From Microbispora bryophytorum (lineage in GTDB: Bacteria > Actinomycetota > Actinomycetes > Streptosporangiales > Streptosporangiaceae), in NCBI RefSeq assembly GCF_006874465.1, contig NZ_VIRL01000015.1, positions 62,001 to 126,000 of the forward strand: DNA of 64,000 bases, written 5' to 3'. The notes under the pieces were generated by a model that was not told the origin of the DNA, searched no databases, and saw only the letters and a program-made list of their open reading frames with translations. Numbering within the stretch: position 1 is the first letter of the stretch; each line of letters begins with the position of its first letter. Shown piece after piece: positions 1 to 8,744 of this stretch. The position numbers and the translations under genes are program-made.

Positions 1-1
1 G

Positions 2-241
2 TTCGTCCACAAGGCGCCCTCGCGTGCCGAGGCCGCGCGCGAGCGGCTCGCCGCCCTCACGGCCCGGGAGGACGACGTGATCAGAGCGCTGGCACGCGGC
101 CTGTCGAACGCCGAGGTCGGACGGGAGCTGATGCTGTCGGAGCCGACGGTGAAGGCGCACGTGAGCCGGCTGCTCGCGAAGCTGGGCCTGGCCAACCGAG
201 TGCAGGCCGCGATCCTCGTCCACGACGCCGACCTCTCCTGA
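2..241 (+). CDS. LuxR/NarL-type response regulator, C-terminal part
   Basis: Only the last 79 codons are in the window; the 5' end lies off the left edge. The visible part is a complete LuxR-type helix-turn-helix: the LTARE-like entry, a GLSNAEVG first helix pair and the recognition stretch SEPTVKAHVSRLLAKLGL. This domain binds DNA. In most proteins of this size range it follows a receiver domain phosphorylated by a sensor kinase, but no receiver can be seen here, so that is inference. It ends with TGA just before the dedA leader and points toward dedA. No kinase gene is visible beside it. Confidence 0.8.
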   Translation, partial: FVHKAPSRAEAARERLAALTAREDDVIRALARGLSNAEVGRELMLSEPTVKAHVSRLLAKLGLANRVQAAILVHDADLS

Positions 242-316
242 GGCCGGCGTTTCCCCATACGAAAGTAGGGACTGACGCCCGCCGATCGTCCGATGTGCCG
301 TGACCTGCCGAGTGTC

Positions 317-415
317 TAGTTTCATGCCGTGTCGGCCCTGACCCCCGTGCCGGGGATGCGCCAGCGTCCGATCCGGGACCTCCCGGATGTCCCCGATGCT
401 CCCCGGCCGACACGG
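317..415 (+). promoter_or_regulatory. Promoter-like box and nested-hairpin leader before dedA
   Basis: Three inverted repeats are nested. An outer 11-bp stem pairs 327-337 with 405-415. A middle 6-bp stem pairs 351-356 (CGGGGA) with 390-395 (TCCCCG). An inner 8-bp stem pairs 371-378 (ATCCGGGA) with 381-388 (TCCCGGAT). All pairs are Watson-Crick. A TAGTTT hexamer at 317-322 would place a transcript start close to the first base of the outer stem. The structure ends 37 bases before the dedA start codon. It could be a structured 5' leader, or a terminator for the upstream regulator gene. I do not recognise a known riboswitch class. Confidence 0.45.
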
Positions 416-452
416 TGTACCCAAGCCCTGACGGACGAACGGAGTCACGCTG

Positions 453-1076
453 ATGTCGCACGCGATCCTCGACCTGGTCCAGCAGGTGATGTCATCGCCC
501 TGGTTGTATGTGGCGCTGTTCGCCCTGGCGCTGCTCGACGGGTTCTTCCCGATCGTGCCGGCCGAGACCTCGGTGATCACCGCCGCGGTGTTCGCCGCGT
601 CGGGCGAGACCAACCTGGCCCTGGTCATCGTGGTCGCGGCTCTCGGCGCATGCGCGGGTGACCACGTCTCCTACCTGATCGGCAGCAGGTCGGCGGGCAG
701 GCTGCGGGAGAAGAAGCCGTTCGTCTGGGCGCGGAGCGCGCTGGCCGAGCGGGGTGGTCTCGTCCTGGTCATGGCCAGATACATCCCCGGTGGACGCACC
801 GCGACGACGCTCACCATGGGCGCCGTACGGCATCCGCTGCGCTCGTTCACGTTCTTCGACGTGATCGCGGCGGGCTCGTGGGCGGTGTACTCCGGGCTGA
901 TCGGCTTCTTCGGCGGGACGGCGTTCGAGAGCGACCCGATCAAGGGCCTGCTCCTCGGCCTCGCCATCGCGCTGTCGATCGCCGCGCTCGTCGAGCTGGT
1001 GAGATGGCTCAGGAAACGACGCGCCGCCCGGCTCTGCCTGGAGCGTCTTCCCGCTCACGCGGCGGCGCGCAGGTAG
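453..1076 (+). CDS. DedA family membrane protein
   Basis: A 207-residue polytopic membrane protein of the DedA/VTT (SNARE-associated) family, thought to act in lipid flipping or membrane homeostasis. The family signature is visible: the early acidic/proline re-entrant segment (LLDGFFPIVPAE), the GxxxGD-like segment near residues 68-80, the MARYIPGGRT motif at about residues 108-118, and two late membrane helices. The start is ATG with a GGAG box about nine bases upstream. It overlaps the convergent response regulator by 22 bases at its 3' end. A structured leader precedes it. The basic tail (RWLRKRRAAR) follows the positive-inside rule. Confidence 0.88.
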   Translation: MSHAILDLVQQVMSSPWLYVALFALALLDGFFPIVPAETSVITAAVFAASGETNLALVIVVAALGACAGDHVSYLIGSRSAGRLREKKPFVWARSALAERGGLVLVMARYIPGGRTATTLTMGAVRHPLRSFTFFDVIAAGSWAVYSGLIGFFGGTAFESDPIKGLLLGLAIALSIAALVELVRWLRKRRAARLCLERLPAHAAARR

Positions 1077-1711
1077 GCGAGCACGGCGAGCACCCGGCGG
1101 TGGTCGTCGGCGTCCGGAGGCAGGTCCAGCTTGGCCAGGATGCTCGCGATGTGCTTGGCGACGGCCGCCTCGGAGACGAACAGCGCGCGGGCGATCGCGG
1201 CGTTCGACCGCCCCTCCGCGACGAGGGCGAGCACCTCGCGCTCGCGCGGCGTGAGCCGGGCCAGCGGGTCGCGGCGCCCGCGCAGCAGCTGCCGGACGAC
1301 CTCGGCGTCGATCACCGTGCCGCCGCCCGCGACCGTCGTCACCGCGTCGGCGAACTGCGTGACCTCGCCGATCCGGTCCTTCAGCAGGTAGCCGACGCCG
1401 CCCCCGCCCGAGGGGCGGGCCTGGTCGAGCAGTTCGGCGGCGTAGGTCTGCTCGACGTACTGGCTGAGCACCAGCACCGCGAGGGACGGCCGCGCCGCCC
1501 GCAGCTCCAGCACGGCCCGCAGTCCCTCGTCGCTGTAGCCGGGCGGCATGCGCACGTCGGCGACCACCACGTCCGGGTCCTGCTCGGCGACCGCCGCAAT
1601 CAGCGCGGGGGCGTCGCCGACGGCCGCGACGACGCTGTGCCCGAACCGCTCCAGCAGGCCGGCGAGGCCCTCCCGGAGCAGCACCGAGTCCTCGGCGATC
1701 ACCACTCGCAC
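1055..1711 (-). CDS. NarL/FixJ-family response regulator
   Basis: A 218-residue two-component regulator. An N-terminal receiver (VVIAEDSVLLREGL opening, phospho-acceptor Asp in VVVADVRMP at about residue 51, and a YLLKD lysine motif) is followed by a LuxR-type helix-turn-helix beginning LTPREREVLALVAEG. The start is GTG at 1711, because the receiver begins exactly there. The frame stays open upstream only because it runs antisense through the kinase gene. It overlaps the kinase gene by 13 bases, so the two are translated as a unit. The divergent ABC exporter next door is the likely target. Confidence 0.9.
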   Translation of the reverse strand: MRVVIAEDSVLLREGLAGLLERFGHSVVAAVGDAPALIAAVAEQDPDVVVADVRMPPGYSDEGLRAVLELRAARPSLAVLVLSQYVEQTYAAELLDQARPSGGGGVGYLLKDRIGEVTQFADAVTTVAGGGTVIDAEVVRQLLRGRRDPLARLTPREREVLALVAEGRSNAAIARALFVSEAAVAKHIASILAKLDLPPDADDHRRVLAVLAYLRAAA

Positions 1712-2919
1712 GGGATCTGCGCCCTCACCGTGGTCGGGCCGCCGCACGGGCTCTCGACGGTCAGTGTGCCGCCGACGGCCGCCACCCGGTCGGCGAGCCC
1801 GGTCAGGCCGGTGCCGCCCGCCGGGTCCGCTCCCCCGATCCCGTCGTCGGCGATCTCCAGCAGGAGCCTCCCCCGGCGCAGCCGGCCGCGCACCGCGCAG
1901 GAGCCGGCCCCGCTGTGCTTGGCCACGTTCGCCAGCGCCTCGCAGGCGACGTAGTAGGCGGCGGCCTCCACCCGCTCGGGCAGCCGCCGGTCCAGCTCGA
2001 CGTGCACCTGCGCGGGCACCGGCGACCTGCCGGCCACGTCGCGTACGGCGGCGGGCAGCCCGCGGTCGGCGAGCACCTGTGGATGGACGCCGCGGATCAG
2101 CTCGCGCAGCTCCGCGAGCGCCTGCCCGGCCAGCTCGCGCGCCTCGTCGAGCCGCACGGCCGCGGGCGAGGCCGGCGGAAGGTCGAGCCCGGCCAGGCCG
2201 AGCTTCATGGACAGCGCGACGAGCCGCTGCTGCGCGCCGTCGTGCAGGTCGCGCTCGATGCGGCGGCGCTCGGCCTCGAAGGCGTCCACCAGCCGAGCCC
2301 GCGACCGCGCGATCTCCCGCATCTCGGCCTCCTGCGGGACGATCATCGCCCGCGCCATCGCCGCCCTGGCGCCCGCCCAGGCGGCGAGCGTGTACGCCGC
2401 GACGGGCACCAGCAGCAGCCCGACGGCCGAGGCGACGAAGGTCTGCCCCAGCGTGGCCTCGCCTTCGGGAGCGGTCGGCTGCACGACCGGGGAGAGGATC
2501 AGCACCGCCGGCCCGGCGATCGCGGCCGCCACCACCAGCAGGTCGGCCCACCAGAGCGCGACCAGCGCCACGAGAGCGTGCCCCGCCTCCCGCCACCCCG
2601 GCCACCAGCCGTCCGGCAGTCCGCGCACCGGCTGCCGGTCCGCGAGGCGCAGCCGCCATCGCTCGAACCTGGCCATGGGCGTCAGCAGCACGGCGGCCAC
2701 CACGAGGGACAGCGGCGCGGCCGCCAGACCGCCCACCACACGGACGGGCGCCAGGACGGCGGCGAACGCGAGGCTGGGGACGACCCCGGCCAGCAGGTAC
2801 GCCAGAGACCTCCACGGCCAGGCCGAGGCGAGGAAGCGCTGGGGTGGTCCGCTGAGCGCGTCGAGTGCGGTCCGGGGCACAAGGGTCACGGGGGCGGGGG
2901 CGAGAAGCGGGGTGGCCAC
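1699..2919 (-). CDS. NarL-type sensor histidine kinase (HisKA_3)
   Basis: A membrane histidine kinase of about 406 residues. Several hydrophobic segments fill the N-terminal half. A HisKA_3 dimerisation helix follows with the phospho-acceptor in ERDLHDGAQQRL, then an HATPase_c domain with ANVAKHSGAG (N box) and IADDGIGGAD / GTGLTGLADRV (G boxes). It should phosphorylate the regulator encoded immediately downstream. A GTG at 2919 is chosen as the start. The longer frame to 3072 reads antisense through a 15-bp tandem repeat in the divergent ABC gene and gives a nonsense MSVSCRS repeat, so it is not used. Confidence 0.85.
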   Translation of the reverse strand: MATPLLAPAPVTLVPRTALDALSGPPQRFLASAWPWRSLAYLLAGVVPSLAFAAVLAPVRVVGGLAAAPLSLVVAAVLLTPMARFERWRLRLADRQPVRGLPDGWWPGWREAGHALVALVALWWADLLVVAAAIAGPAVLILSPVVQPTAPEGEATLGQTFVASAVGLLLVPVAAYTLAAWAGARAAMARAMIVPQEAEMREIARSRARLVDAFEAERRRIERDLHDGAQQRLVALSMKLGLAGLDLPPASPAAVRLDEARELAGQALAELRELIRGVHPQVLADRGLPAAVRDVAGRSPVPAQVHVELDRRLPERVEAAAYYVACEALANVAKHSGAGSCAVRGRLRRGRLLLEIADDGIGGADPAGGTGLTGLADRVAAVGGTLTVESPCGGPTTVRAQIPCEW

Positions 2920-3029
2920 GGCACCGACGGTAACCGCTGGGCGCGCCGGTGTCGGTAGTGCTGGGGATACCTCTGGTTCTCGCCCCAGTGCCAGTGCCTC
3001 GCGGGCCCGCCGCCGGTTGGCTGAGCGAC

Positions 3030-3074
3030 ATGACACAGACCGGCATGACACAGACCGGCACGACACAGACAACC
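3030..3074 (+). repeat. 15-bp tandem repeat at an ABC gene start
   Basis: The unit ATGACACAGACCGGC occurs at 3030-3044 and 3045-3059, followed by a diverged third unit at 3060-3074. It encodes MTQTG-MTQTG-TTQTT, so each of the first two units carries its own in-frame ATG. Slippage here could add or remove start codons. Confidence 0.8.
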
Positions 3075-3833
3075 GGGCAGGCGGTCCTGCTCGACGCGGT
3101 CCGCGTGGTGTACGGCTCCGGGCCCGGCGCGGTGACCGCTCTCGACGGCGTGACCCTCGGCTTCGGCCAGGGGACCTTCACCGCCGTGATGGGGCCCTCG
3201 GGCTCCGGCAAGTCCACGCTGCTGCACTGCGCCGCCGGGCTCGACCGGCCGACGTCCGGGACCGTGCTGATCGGCGGCACCGACCTCGGCCCGCTGGAGG
3301 AGAGGGCGCTGACCCTGCTGCGCCGGGAACGGGTCGGTTTCGTCTTCCAGGACTACAACCTGGTCGACGCGCTCACCGCCGAGGAGAACGTGGCGCTCCC
3401 CCTCCGCCTGGCCGGGCGCCGCCCCGGCCGGGCGGAGGTGCGCGACGCGCTCGCCGAGGTCGGCCTGGAGCGGCGCGCCGGGCACCGGCCGGCCGAGCTG
3501 TCCGGCGGCGAGCGGCAGCGGGTGGCGATCGCCCGCATGCTCATCGCGCGGTCACTCATCGCGCGATCAGGGGGAACCGGGCCCGCCGTGCTCTTCGCCG
3601 ACGAGCCCACCGGCGCGCTCGACAGCGCGGCGTCCCGCGTGGTCATGGAACTCCTGCGCACGCTGGTCGACGCCCGCGGGCAGACCGTCGTCATGGTCAC
3701 GCACGACCCCGCCGCGGCGGCGTACGCGGACCGGGTCGTGCTGCTGGCCGACGGCCGGCTCGCCGGGGAGCTGGGCCGGTCGAGCGCCGCCGAGATCGCC
3801 GCCCGCATGGCTCTCCTGGAGGAAGGATGCTGA
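3030..3833 (+). CDS. ABC transporter ATP-binding protein (MacB/LolD-like)
   Basis: A 267-residue ATPase subunit. The Walker A motif GPSGSGKST, the Q loop in FVFQDYN, the signature LSGGERQRVAIARML, Walker B VLFADEPTGALD and the H loop MVTHD are all present and in order. It belongs to the MacB/LolD/BceA-like group that works with FtsX-type permeases to export peptides, antibiotics or lipoproteins. The ATG at 3030, or the repeat ATG at 3045, is the start; no strong ribosome binding site separates them. An upstream ATG at 2949 would add 27 residues without family character. It is divergent from a two-component pair and overlaps the permease by 7 bases. Confidence 0.9.
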   Translation: MTQTGMTQTGTTQTTGQAVLLDAVRVVYGSGPGAVTALDGVTLGFGQGTFTAVMGPSGSGKSTLLHCAAGLDRPTSGTVLIGGTDLGPLEERALTLLRRERVGFVFQDYNLVDALTAEENVALPLRLAGRRPGRAEVRDALAEVGLERRAGHRPAELSGGERQRVAIARMLIARSLIARSGGTGPAVLFADEPTGALDSAASRVVMELLRTLVDARGQTVVMVTHDPAAAAYADRVVLLADGRLAGELGRSSAAEIAARMALLEEGC

Positions 3834-6229
3834 GCCCGTCCCTGCTCCGCTCTCTCCTCCATGGCCGGTGGACCGGGCTCGCGGGCACCTTCGTCGCGCT
3901 CTGCCTCGGCGCCGCGGTCCTCACCGCGAGCGCGCTGCTGCTGACCTCCGCGGGCCCGCGGGTGCCCGCGCGGTACGCCGCCGCGCCCCTGCTCGTACGC
4001 ACCCCCGGCACGCCCGGGGACGGCAACGCCTTCGCCGAGAACCGGCCCTGGTCCCCGGAGACGGTGGAGGCGCTGGTCCGCGCGCTGACGTCGGTGCCCG
4101 GCGTCGCGGCCGCCGTCCCCGACCGCGCCTTCTACGCGCAGGCCGTCGTCCGGGGCGGACCGGCCGGCGCGCACGAGGCGCGTGGCTGGAGCACCGCGGC
4201 GCTGGCGCCGCACCGGCTGGTGGCGGGCAGGCCGCCGGTCCGCGCCGGAGAGGTGGTGCTCGACCGCGCGCTCGGCCTCGCGCCGGGCTCGCCCGTCACG
4301 CTGCTGACCGCCGGGGGACCCGCGCCGTACACGGTCAGCGGGCTCGCCGACGGCCCCGGGCCGTACGTCTCGGACGGCGAGGCCGCGCGTCTCGGGGGCG
4401 GAGTGCGCGTCATCGGACTGCTCACCCGGCCGGGGTTCGATCGTGCCGCTGTAGGGGCCGCTGTACGGGCCGCCGTGGGGGACGCCGCACGCCGCGTCGC
4501 CGGCGGCTCCGGGCAGGTGCTCGCCGGGCCGGACCGGGCGGCGGCCGAGCCCGCGGCCGACGCGCGGACCCGCTGGATCGGCATGCAGGTGCTGACCGCG
4601 ATGGCGCTGCTCGGCGGGTTCGTGTCGGTGTTCGTGGTGGCCTCCACGTTCGCGTTCCGGGTCACCCAGCGGCGCCGGGAGTTCGGTCTGCTGCGGGCGG
4701 TCGGCGCGACCCCGCGCCAGGTGCGGCTGATCGTGTACGGCGAGGCGCTCGCCGTGGGAGCCGCCGCCGCGGCGGCCGGGGCGCTGCTGGGTGCGGTCGT
4801 CGCGCCCGCCGTGGGCGGGGTGCTCGTCGCGGCGGGCTTCGAGCCCGCGTCGTTCGGCGTGCGGCCGGCCCCGCTGCCCGTGGCCGGAGCGGTCGCGGCC
4901 GGGATCGCGGCGGGCCTGCTCGGCGCGTGGTCCGCCTCGGGCAGGGCCGCCCGGGTCCGCCCGCTGGAGGCCCTTCGCGACCACGCGGCGGGCGGCACGC
5001 CGATGACCCGCGTGCGGTGGGTCGCGGGCGTCGTGTCGCTCGCGGGCGGCCTGGCCCTGGCGGCGGCGAGCGGGTCCGCCGCCGAGGACGCCCTGGTGAA
5101 CGACGTCCTGCTCGCCGCGATGGCGCTGATCGCCGGGCTCACCCTGCTCGCGCCGGTCGTCCTCCCGGCGCTCGTCCGCGTCCTGTCGTGGCCGATCTCC
5201 CGGCCGGCCGTGGGCATGCTGGCCGCGCGGAGCGCGATGACGGCCGTGCGGCGCACGGCCGCGACGGCGGCCCCGGTGCTGCTGACGGTGGGCTTCGCCG
5301 TCCTCGTCACCGGCATGGTGCGCACGACCGCCGCGGCGTACACGGCGGGGCGGGCGGCCGATGTCTCCGCTGCGGCGGTGCTCGTGCCCGACGGCGCCCC
5401 CGGCCTGTCGGACGCGGCGCTCGCGGCGGCGTCGGCCCCCGCGGCGATCACCGCTCCGCTGCCCACCACCGTGTACGGCGACCGGCCGCTCACCGCGCTG
5501 GGCGACGGTGACCTCGCCGGGGACGAGGCGGCGGTCGCCGAATGGGTCGCCCGGGACCACGGCTGGCGGAAGGGAGACGTCGTGCCGCTCACCTTCGAGG
5601 ACGGCAGGGCCGTGCGCCTGCGGATCGCGGCGGTCCTGCCCGGCGCGCCGGCGGAGGTGCTGGTCGCCAGGGACACGGTCCGGGCGCACGACCCGTCGGC
5701 GCTGACCCCCGAGGCGTACGTGTCCCGGCCGGCCGGGATGGTCTTCCCGGGGGCGCGGACGGTGAGCGTCGCCGACCGCGCGGCCGGCGACCAGGCGGAG
5801 GAGGACCGGCTCGTCTGGCTGTTCACGCTCCTGCTGGTCGGGGTCTCGGCCGGTTACTCGGGCCTGGCGATCGTCAACACGCAGGTCATGGCGGCGTCGG
5901 CGCGGGCACGCGAGTTCGCGGTCCTGCGTCTGTCCGGCGCCACGCGGCGGCAGGCGACCGCGGCGGCCGCGGCCGAGGCGGCGCTCGTCACCGGGATCGG
6001 CAGCCTGCTCGGTCTCGCCGTGGCCGTTCCCGCGCTGCTCGCGATGCGCGCCGGGCTGGCGCAGAAGTCCGGCGCGGACGTTCCGCTGGTCGTCCCCTGG
6101 CCCACGGTCGCGGCCGTCGTCGCCGCCTGTCTCGTCCTCGCGGCCGGAGCGAGCGCGATTTTCACAGGAAAAACAGCATTCACTTCCGTTAGGACACCAT
6201 CCAGGCCGTCTACCTGCGCAGATGCTTGA
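3827..6229 (+). CDS. FtsX-like ABC transporter permease
   Basis: An 800-residue permease with two FtsX modules. The N-terminal helix (LLHGRWTGLAGTFVAL) is followed by an extracellular domain and three helices with the RRREFGLLRAVGATPRQVR coupling motif. A second long extracellular loop follows, and a second helix block with the ARAREFAVLRLSGATRRQ motif. The ATG lies inside ATGCTGA, overlapping the stop of the ATPase gene. The last 20 or so residues (from IFTGKTAF onward) do not resemble the usual C-terminus, and the base composition changes there to A/T-richer DNA. The 3' end may therefore have been replaced by a deletion or insertion junction. It should export an antimicrobial or envelope-active substrate. 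Confidence 0.87.
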   Translation: MLSPSLLRSLLHGRWTGLAGTFVALCLGAAVLTASALLLTSAGPRVPARYAAAPLLVRTPGTPGDGNAFAENRPWSPETVEALVRALTSVPGVAAAVPDRAFYAQAVVRGGPAGAHEARGWSTAALAPHRLVAGRPPVRAGEVVLDRALGLAPGSPVTLLTAGGPAPYTVSGLADGPGPYVSDGEAARLGGGVRVIGLLTRPGFDRAAVGAAVRAAVGDAARRVAGGSGQVLAGPDRAAAEPAADARTRWIGMQVLTAMALLGGFVSVFVVASTFAFRVTQRRREFGLLRAVGATPRQVRLIVYGEALAVGAAAAAAGALLGAVVAPAVGGVLVAAGFEPASFGVRPAPLPVAGAVAAGIAAGLLGAWSASGRAARVRPLEALRDHAAGGTPMTRVRWVAGVVSLAGGLALAAASGSAAEDALVNDVLLAAMALIAGLTLLAPVVLPALVRVLSWPISRPAVGMLAARSAMTAVRRTAATAAPVLLTVGFAVLVTGMVRTTAAAYTAGRAADVSAAAVLVPDGAPGLSDAALAAASAPAAITAPLPTTVYGDRPLTALGDGDLAGDEAAVAEWVARDHGWRKGDVVPLTFEDGRAVRLRIAAVLPGAPAEVLVARDTVRAHDPSALTPEAYVSRPAGMVFPGARTVSVADRAAGDQAEEDRLVWLFTLLLVGVSAGYSGLAIVNTQVMAASARAREFAVLRLSGATRRQATAAAAAEAALVTGIGSLLGLAVAVPALLAMRAGLAQKSGADVPLVVPWPTVAAVVAACLVLAAGASAIFTGKTAFTSVRTPSRPSTCADA

Positions 6230-6368
6230 TCGGGCAAAAGGAACGTCGATCCTTCGCCTTGTTCTCGCAAGTATTGCGATCCCACACGTTCAGATGGCCC
6301 GATTTCCGGACACGCCTTATTAACATTCTTTTCCTGAGCATTGCACAACGGACACGAACGGAGGGGTC
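6160..6368 (+). other. A/T-richer scar between permease and orphan kinase
   Basis: From about 6160 the sequence changes abruptly to balanced composition with runs such as TTTTCACAGGAAAAACAG, unlike the rest of the window. It covers the last codons of the permease and 139 noncoding bases before the histidine kinase. No transposase or inverted-repeat end can be read in it. It ends with a good ribosome binding site (GGAGGGG) for the kinase. A histidine kinase normally follows its regulator gene, and none is here, so this may mark where DNA was lost or inserted. Confidence 0.4.
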
Positions 6369-7778
6369 ATGGCGGGCCGGCATATGCCTTCCCTTTTACG
6401 CCCGCGCTCGATCCAGGCGCGGACCGCCCTGATGAGCGCGGTCCTCTCCCTCGTCTTCCTCACGGTGATCGGTTTCAGCCTGGACATCGCCATCCGCAAC
6501 CGGATCCACGACCACCTCTTCATGGAAACCCAGCGGGTGGCCACCGACTGGATCTCCTCGATGGGCTCCGGCGGCGTCCCCGAGCCGCCCGCCGGGCACA
6601 AGGACCTGGTGCAGCTCGTCGACTCCCGCAACCGTGTGATCACCGCCAGCCGGGCGGCGCGCGGCCTGCCCCCGCTGACCACCCCCTTCCCCACGGGCCA
6701 GGACCCGCTGCAGTACCGGATCGACTGCCCGGATGAGGGCCGGTGCGTCGTGCTCACCGCCGTACGGGTCCTGCCGATGCAGTCCCGGCTGTTCTGGGAC
6801 GGCGAGCCGCACGCCGTCTACGCGGGGAGGACCGAGCCCGGCCTCCTGGCCTCGCGACGGCTGGAGCTGTTCATCGGGATCGGAGTGCTGCTGATGACCG
6901 CCGGATGGACCTGGGCGAGCTGGCGCGTCGCGGGCCGCACGCTGCGCCCGGTCAGGGAGATTCGCGAGAGGGTGACCGAGATCAGCGTCCGCGACCTGAC
7001 CCTGCGCGTCCCCCAGCCGTCCGGGCGCGACGAGATCGCCGAACTCGCGCGGGCCTCCAACCACCTGCTCGAACACCTCGACACCTCGGTGCGCCAGCAG
7101 AAGCACTTCGCCTCGATGGTCTCCCACGAGCTGCGCAGCCCGCTCGCCGGGCTGCGCACGCAGCTGGAGGAGGCCCTGCTCTACCGCGAGGAGACCGATC
7201 CGTACGAGACGATCCGTACGGCGGTGCGCACCACGGAGAGGTGCCAGGCGATCATCGACGAGATGCTCACGGTCGCCCGCGTCCGCACGGCCGCGACAGG
7301 CGAACCCGAACTGGTCAGCCTCGGCGCGCTCGCGCGGGAGGAGGCCGCCGCCCGGACGGACGGCGTGCCCGTGCACGTCGATGTCGAGGACGAGGTGACC
7401 GTCCTCGGCAACCGGGTCCAGCTGTGCGGCGTGCTGACCAACCTGATGGTCAACGCCCAGCGCCACGCGTGCAGCAGGGTCGACGTCACGGTGGGGCGGG
7501 CCGGGGGCGAGGCGGTCGTCACCGTGCTCGACGACGGCGACGGCATCGCGCCGGAGGACCGCGAGCGGGTCTTCGAGCCGTTCGTCCGTCTGAAGGAAGG
7601 CCGCCGTCGCGACCCCAAGGGCACCGGGCTGGGCCTCGCCCTTTGCCGCGTCACGGCGGACACGCACCACGGGACGCTGCGCGTCGAGGACTCCCCACGC
7701 GGCGCCCGCTTCGTCCTGCGCCTGCCGCTGCCCGCGGGCGTGTCACCCGTGGGCGCCGGGCAGGCGCTCAGCCGGTGA
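6369..7778 (+). CDS. Sensor histidine kinase, OmpR-partner type, orphan
   Basis: A 469-residue membrane kinase. A first membrane helix (residues 16-40) and an extracytoplasmic sensor lead to a second helix near residues 160-180. A HAMP linker (RTLRPVREIRERV), a HisKA helix with the phospho-acceptor in SMVSHELRSPLAGL, and HATPase motifs (NLMVNAQRHA, DDGDGIAPED, GTGLGLALC) follow. The ATG has GGAGGGG five bases upstream. Its cognate OmpR-type regulator is not adjacent: upstream is a compositional scar and downstream the convergent egtD, whose 3' end it overlaps by 36 bases. Confidence 0.88.
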   Translation: MAGRHMPSLLRPRSIQARTALMSAVLSLVFLTVIGFSLDIAIRNRIHDHLFMETQRVATDWISSMGSGGVPEPPAGHKDLVQLVDSRNRVITASRAARGLPPLTTPFPTGQDPLQYRIDCPDEGRCVVLTAVRVLPMQSRLFWDGEPHAVYAGRTEPGLLASRRLELFIGIGVLLMTAGWTWASWRVAGRTLRPVREIRERVTEISVRDLTLRVPQPSGRDEIAELARASNHLLEHLDTSVRQQKHFASMVSHELRSPLAGLRTQLEEALLYREETDPYETIRTAVRTTERCQAIIDEMLTVARVRTAATGEPELVSLGALAREEAAARTDGVPVHVDVEDEVTVLGNRVQLCGVLTNLMVNAQRHACSRVDVTVGRAGGEAVVTVLDDGDGIAPEDRERVFEPFVRLKEGRRRDPKGTGLGLALCRVTADTHHGTLRVEDSPRGARFVLRLPLPAGVSPVGAGQALSR

Positions 7779-8735
7779 CACCGCGGCCAGGGTCACCGCG
7801 AAGTCGGCGGCGCCGTCGGTGTACCAGCGGCAGACCGCGAACCCGGCCCGGGACAGCTCGTCGAGCACGCCCTCCCTGCGGAACTTGGCGCTGATCTCCG
7901 TGCGCATCTCCTCGCCCTCGGCGAAGGCGACCGTGAGGCCGAGCGCCCCGATCGGGACCTTCATGGGCCGGGTGGCCCGCAGCCGCATCTCGATCCAGTC
8001 GTTGTCCTCGTCCCACAGCGCGACGTGCTCGAACGCCTCCGGCTCGAAACCGGCGTCCAGCTCCCGGTTGAGCACGTGCAGCACGTTGCGGTTGAAGGCC
8101 GCCGTCACACCTCCCGGGTCGTCGTACGCCGCGACCAGCCGCCCCCTGTCCTTCACCAGGTCGGTGCCGAGCAGCAGGGTGTCGCCCGGCCGCAGCGTGG
8201 CGCGCAGCTCCTTGAGGAACACCTCCCGCGCGGCGGGCGGGAGGTTGCCGATCGTGCCGCCGAGGAAGGCCACCAGCCGCCGGCCGGTCCTCGGCAGCAG
8301 CGCCAGGTGCTGCTCGAAGTCGGCGCGCACCGGCCGCATGTCGAGGCCGGGATAGCGTACGGCGAGCCGCTCCGCCGCCGCCTCCAGCGTGACGTCGTCC
8401 ACGTCGACCGGCGTGTAGGCCCGCAGCGTGCCCGCGTTGGCCAGCGCGTCGAGCAGGAGCACGGTCTTCTCGCTGGTGCCCGAGCCCAGCTCGACGAGCG
8501 TGTCGGCGCGGCTCAGGCCGGCGACGTCGACGGCGCGGCGGCGCAGGATCTCCAGCTCGCGCCGGGTGGGGTAGTACTCCGCCAGCCGGGTGATCCGGGA
8601 GAACAGCTCGCTGCCCGCCGCGTCGTAGAACCACTTGGGGGGCAGCCACTTGGGTGACGAGGTGAGCCCGGCACGTACGTCGCTCTCCAGAGCCTGGCGC
8701 AGGTAGTCGCCGCCGAGATGGTCCGTGACGCTCAT
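7743..8735 (-). CDS. egtD: L-histidine N-alpha-methyltransferase
   Basis: A 330-residue SAM-dependent enzyme that trimethylates the amino group of L-histidine to hercynine, the first step of ergothioneine synthesis. EgtD features are visible: the KWFYDAAGSELFSRIT opening, the SAM-binding LVELGSGTSEKT, GGTIGNLPP, and C-terminal EMRLRATRP and EMRTEISAKFR, which belong to the substrate pocket. It is the last gene of egtABCD, 9 bases after egtC. Its 3' end overlaps the convergent histidine kinase gene. Confidence 0.95.
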   Translation of the reverse strand: MSVTDHLGGDYLRQALESDVRAGLTSSPKWLPPKWFYDAAGSELFSRITRLAEYYPTRRELEILRRRAVDVAGLSRADTLVELGSGTSEKTVLLLDALANAGTLRAYTPVDVDDVTLEAAAERLAVRYPGLDMRPVRADFEQHLALLPRTGRRLVAFLGGTIGNLPPAAREVFLKELRATLRPGDTLLLGTDLVKDRGRLVAAYDDPGGVTAAFNRNVLHVLNRELDAGFEPEAFEHVALWDEDNDWIEMRLRATRPMKVPIGALGLTVAFAEGEEMRTEISAKFRREGVLDELSRAGFAVCRWYTDGAADFAVTLAAVSPAERLPGAHG

Positions 8736-8744
8736 GGTCGCCTC

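Noticed and set aside
317..415. Known riboswitch (c-di-AMP type) before dedA
   Set aside because: The stems are real, but I could not match the conserved core of any named class.
1055..3280. Apparent kinase-regulator fusion on the minus strand
   Set aside because: The first 520 codons are out-of-frame kinase sequence. The receiver domain begins cleanly at the GTG at 1711.
2207..6229. Very long + strand frame of 1340 codons through the kinase and ABC genes
   Set aside because: Only the part from 3827 has protein-family character. The earlier part is antisense or out of frame to the kinase and ATPase genes, an effect of high GC.
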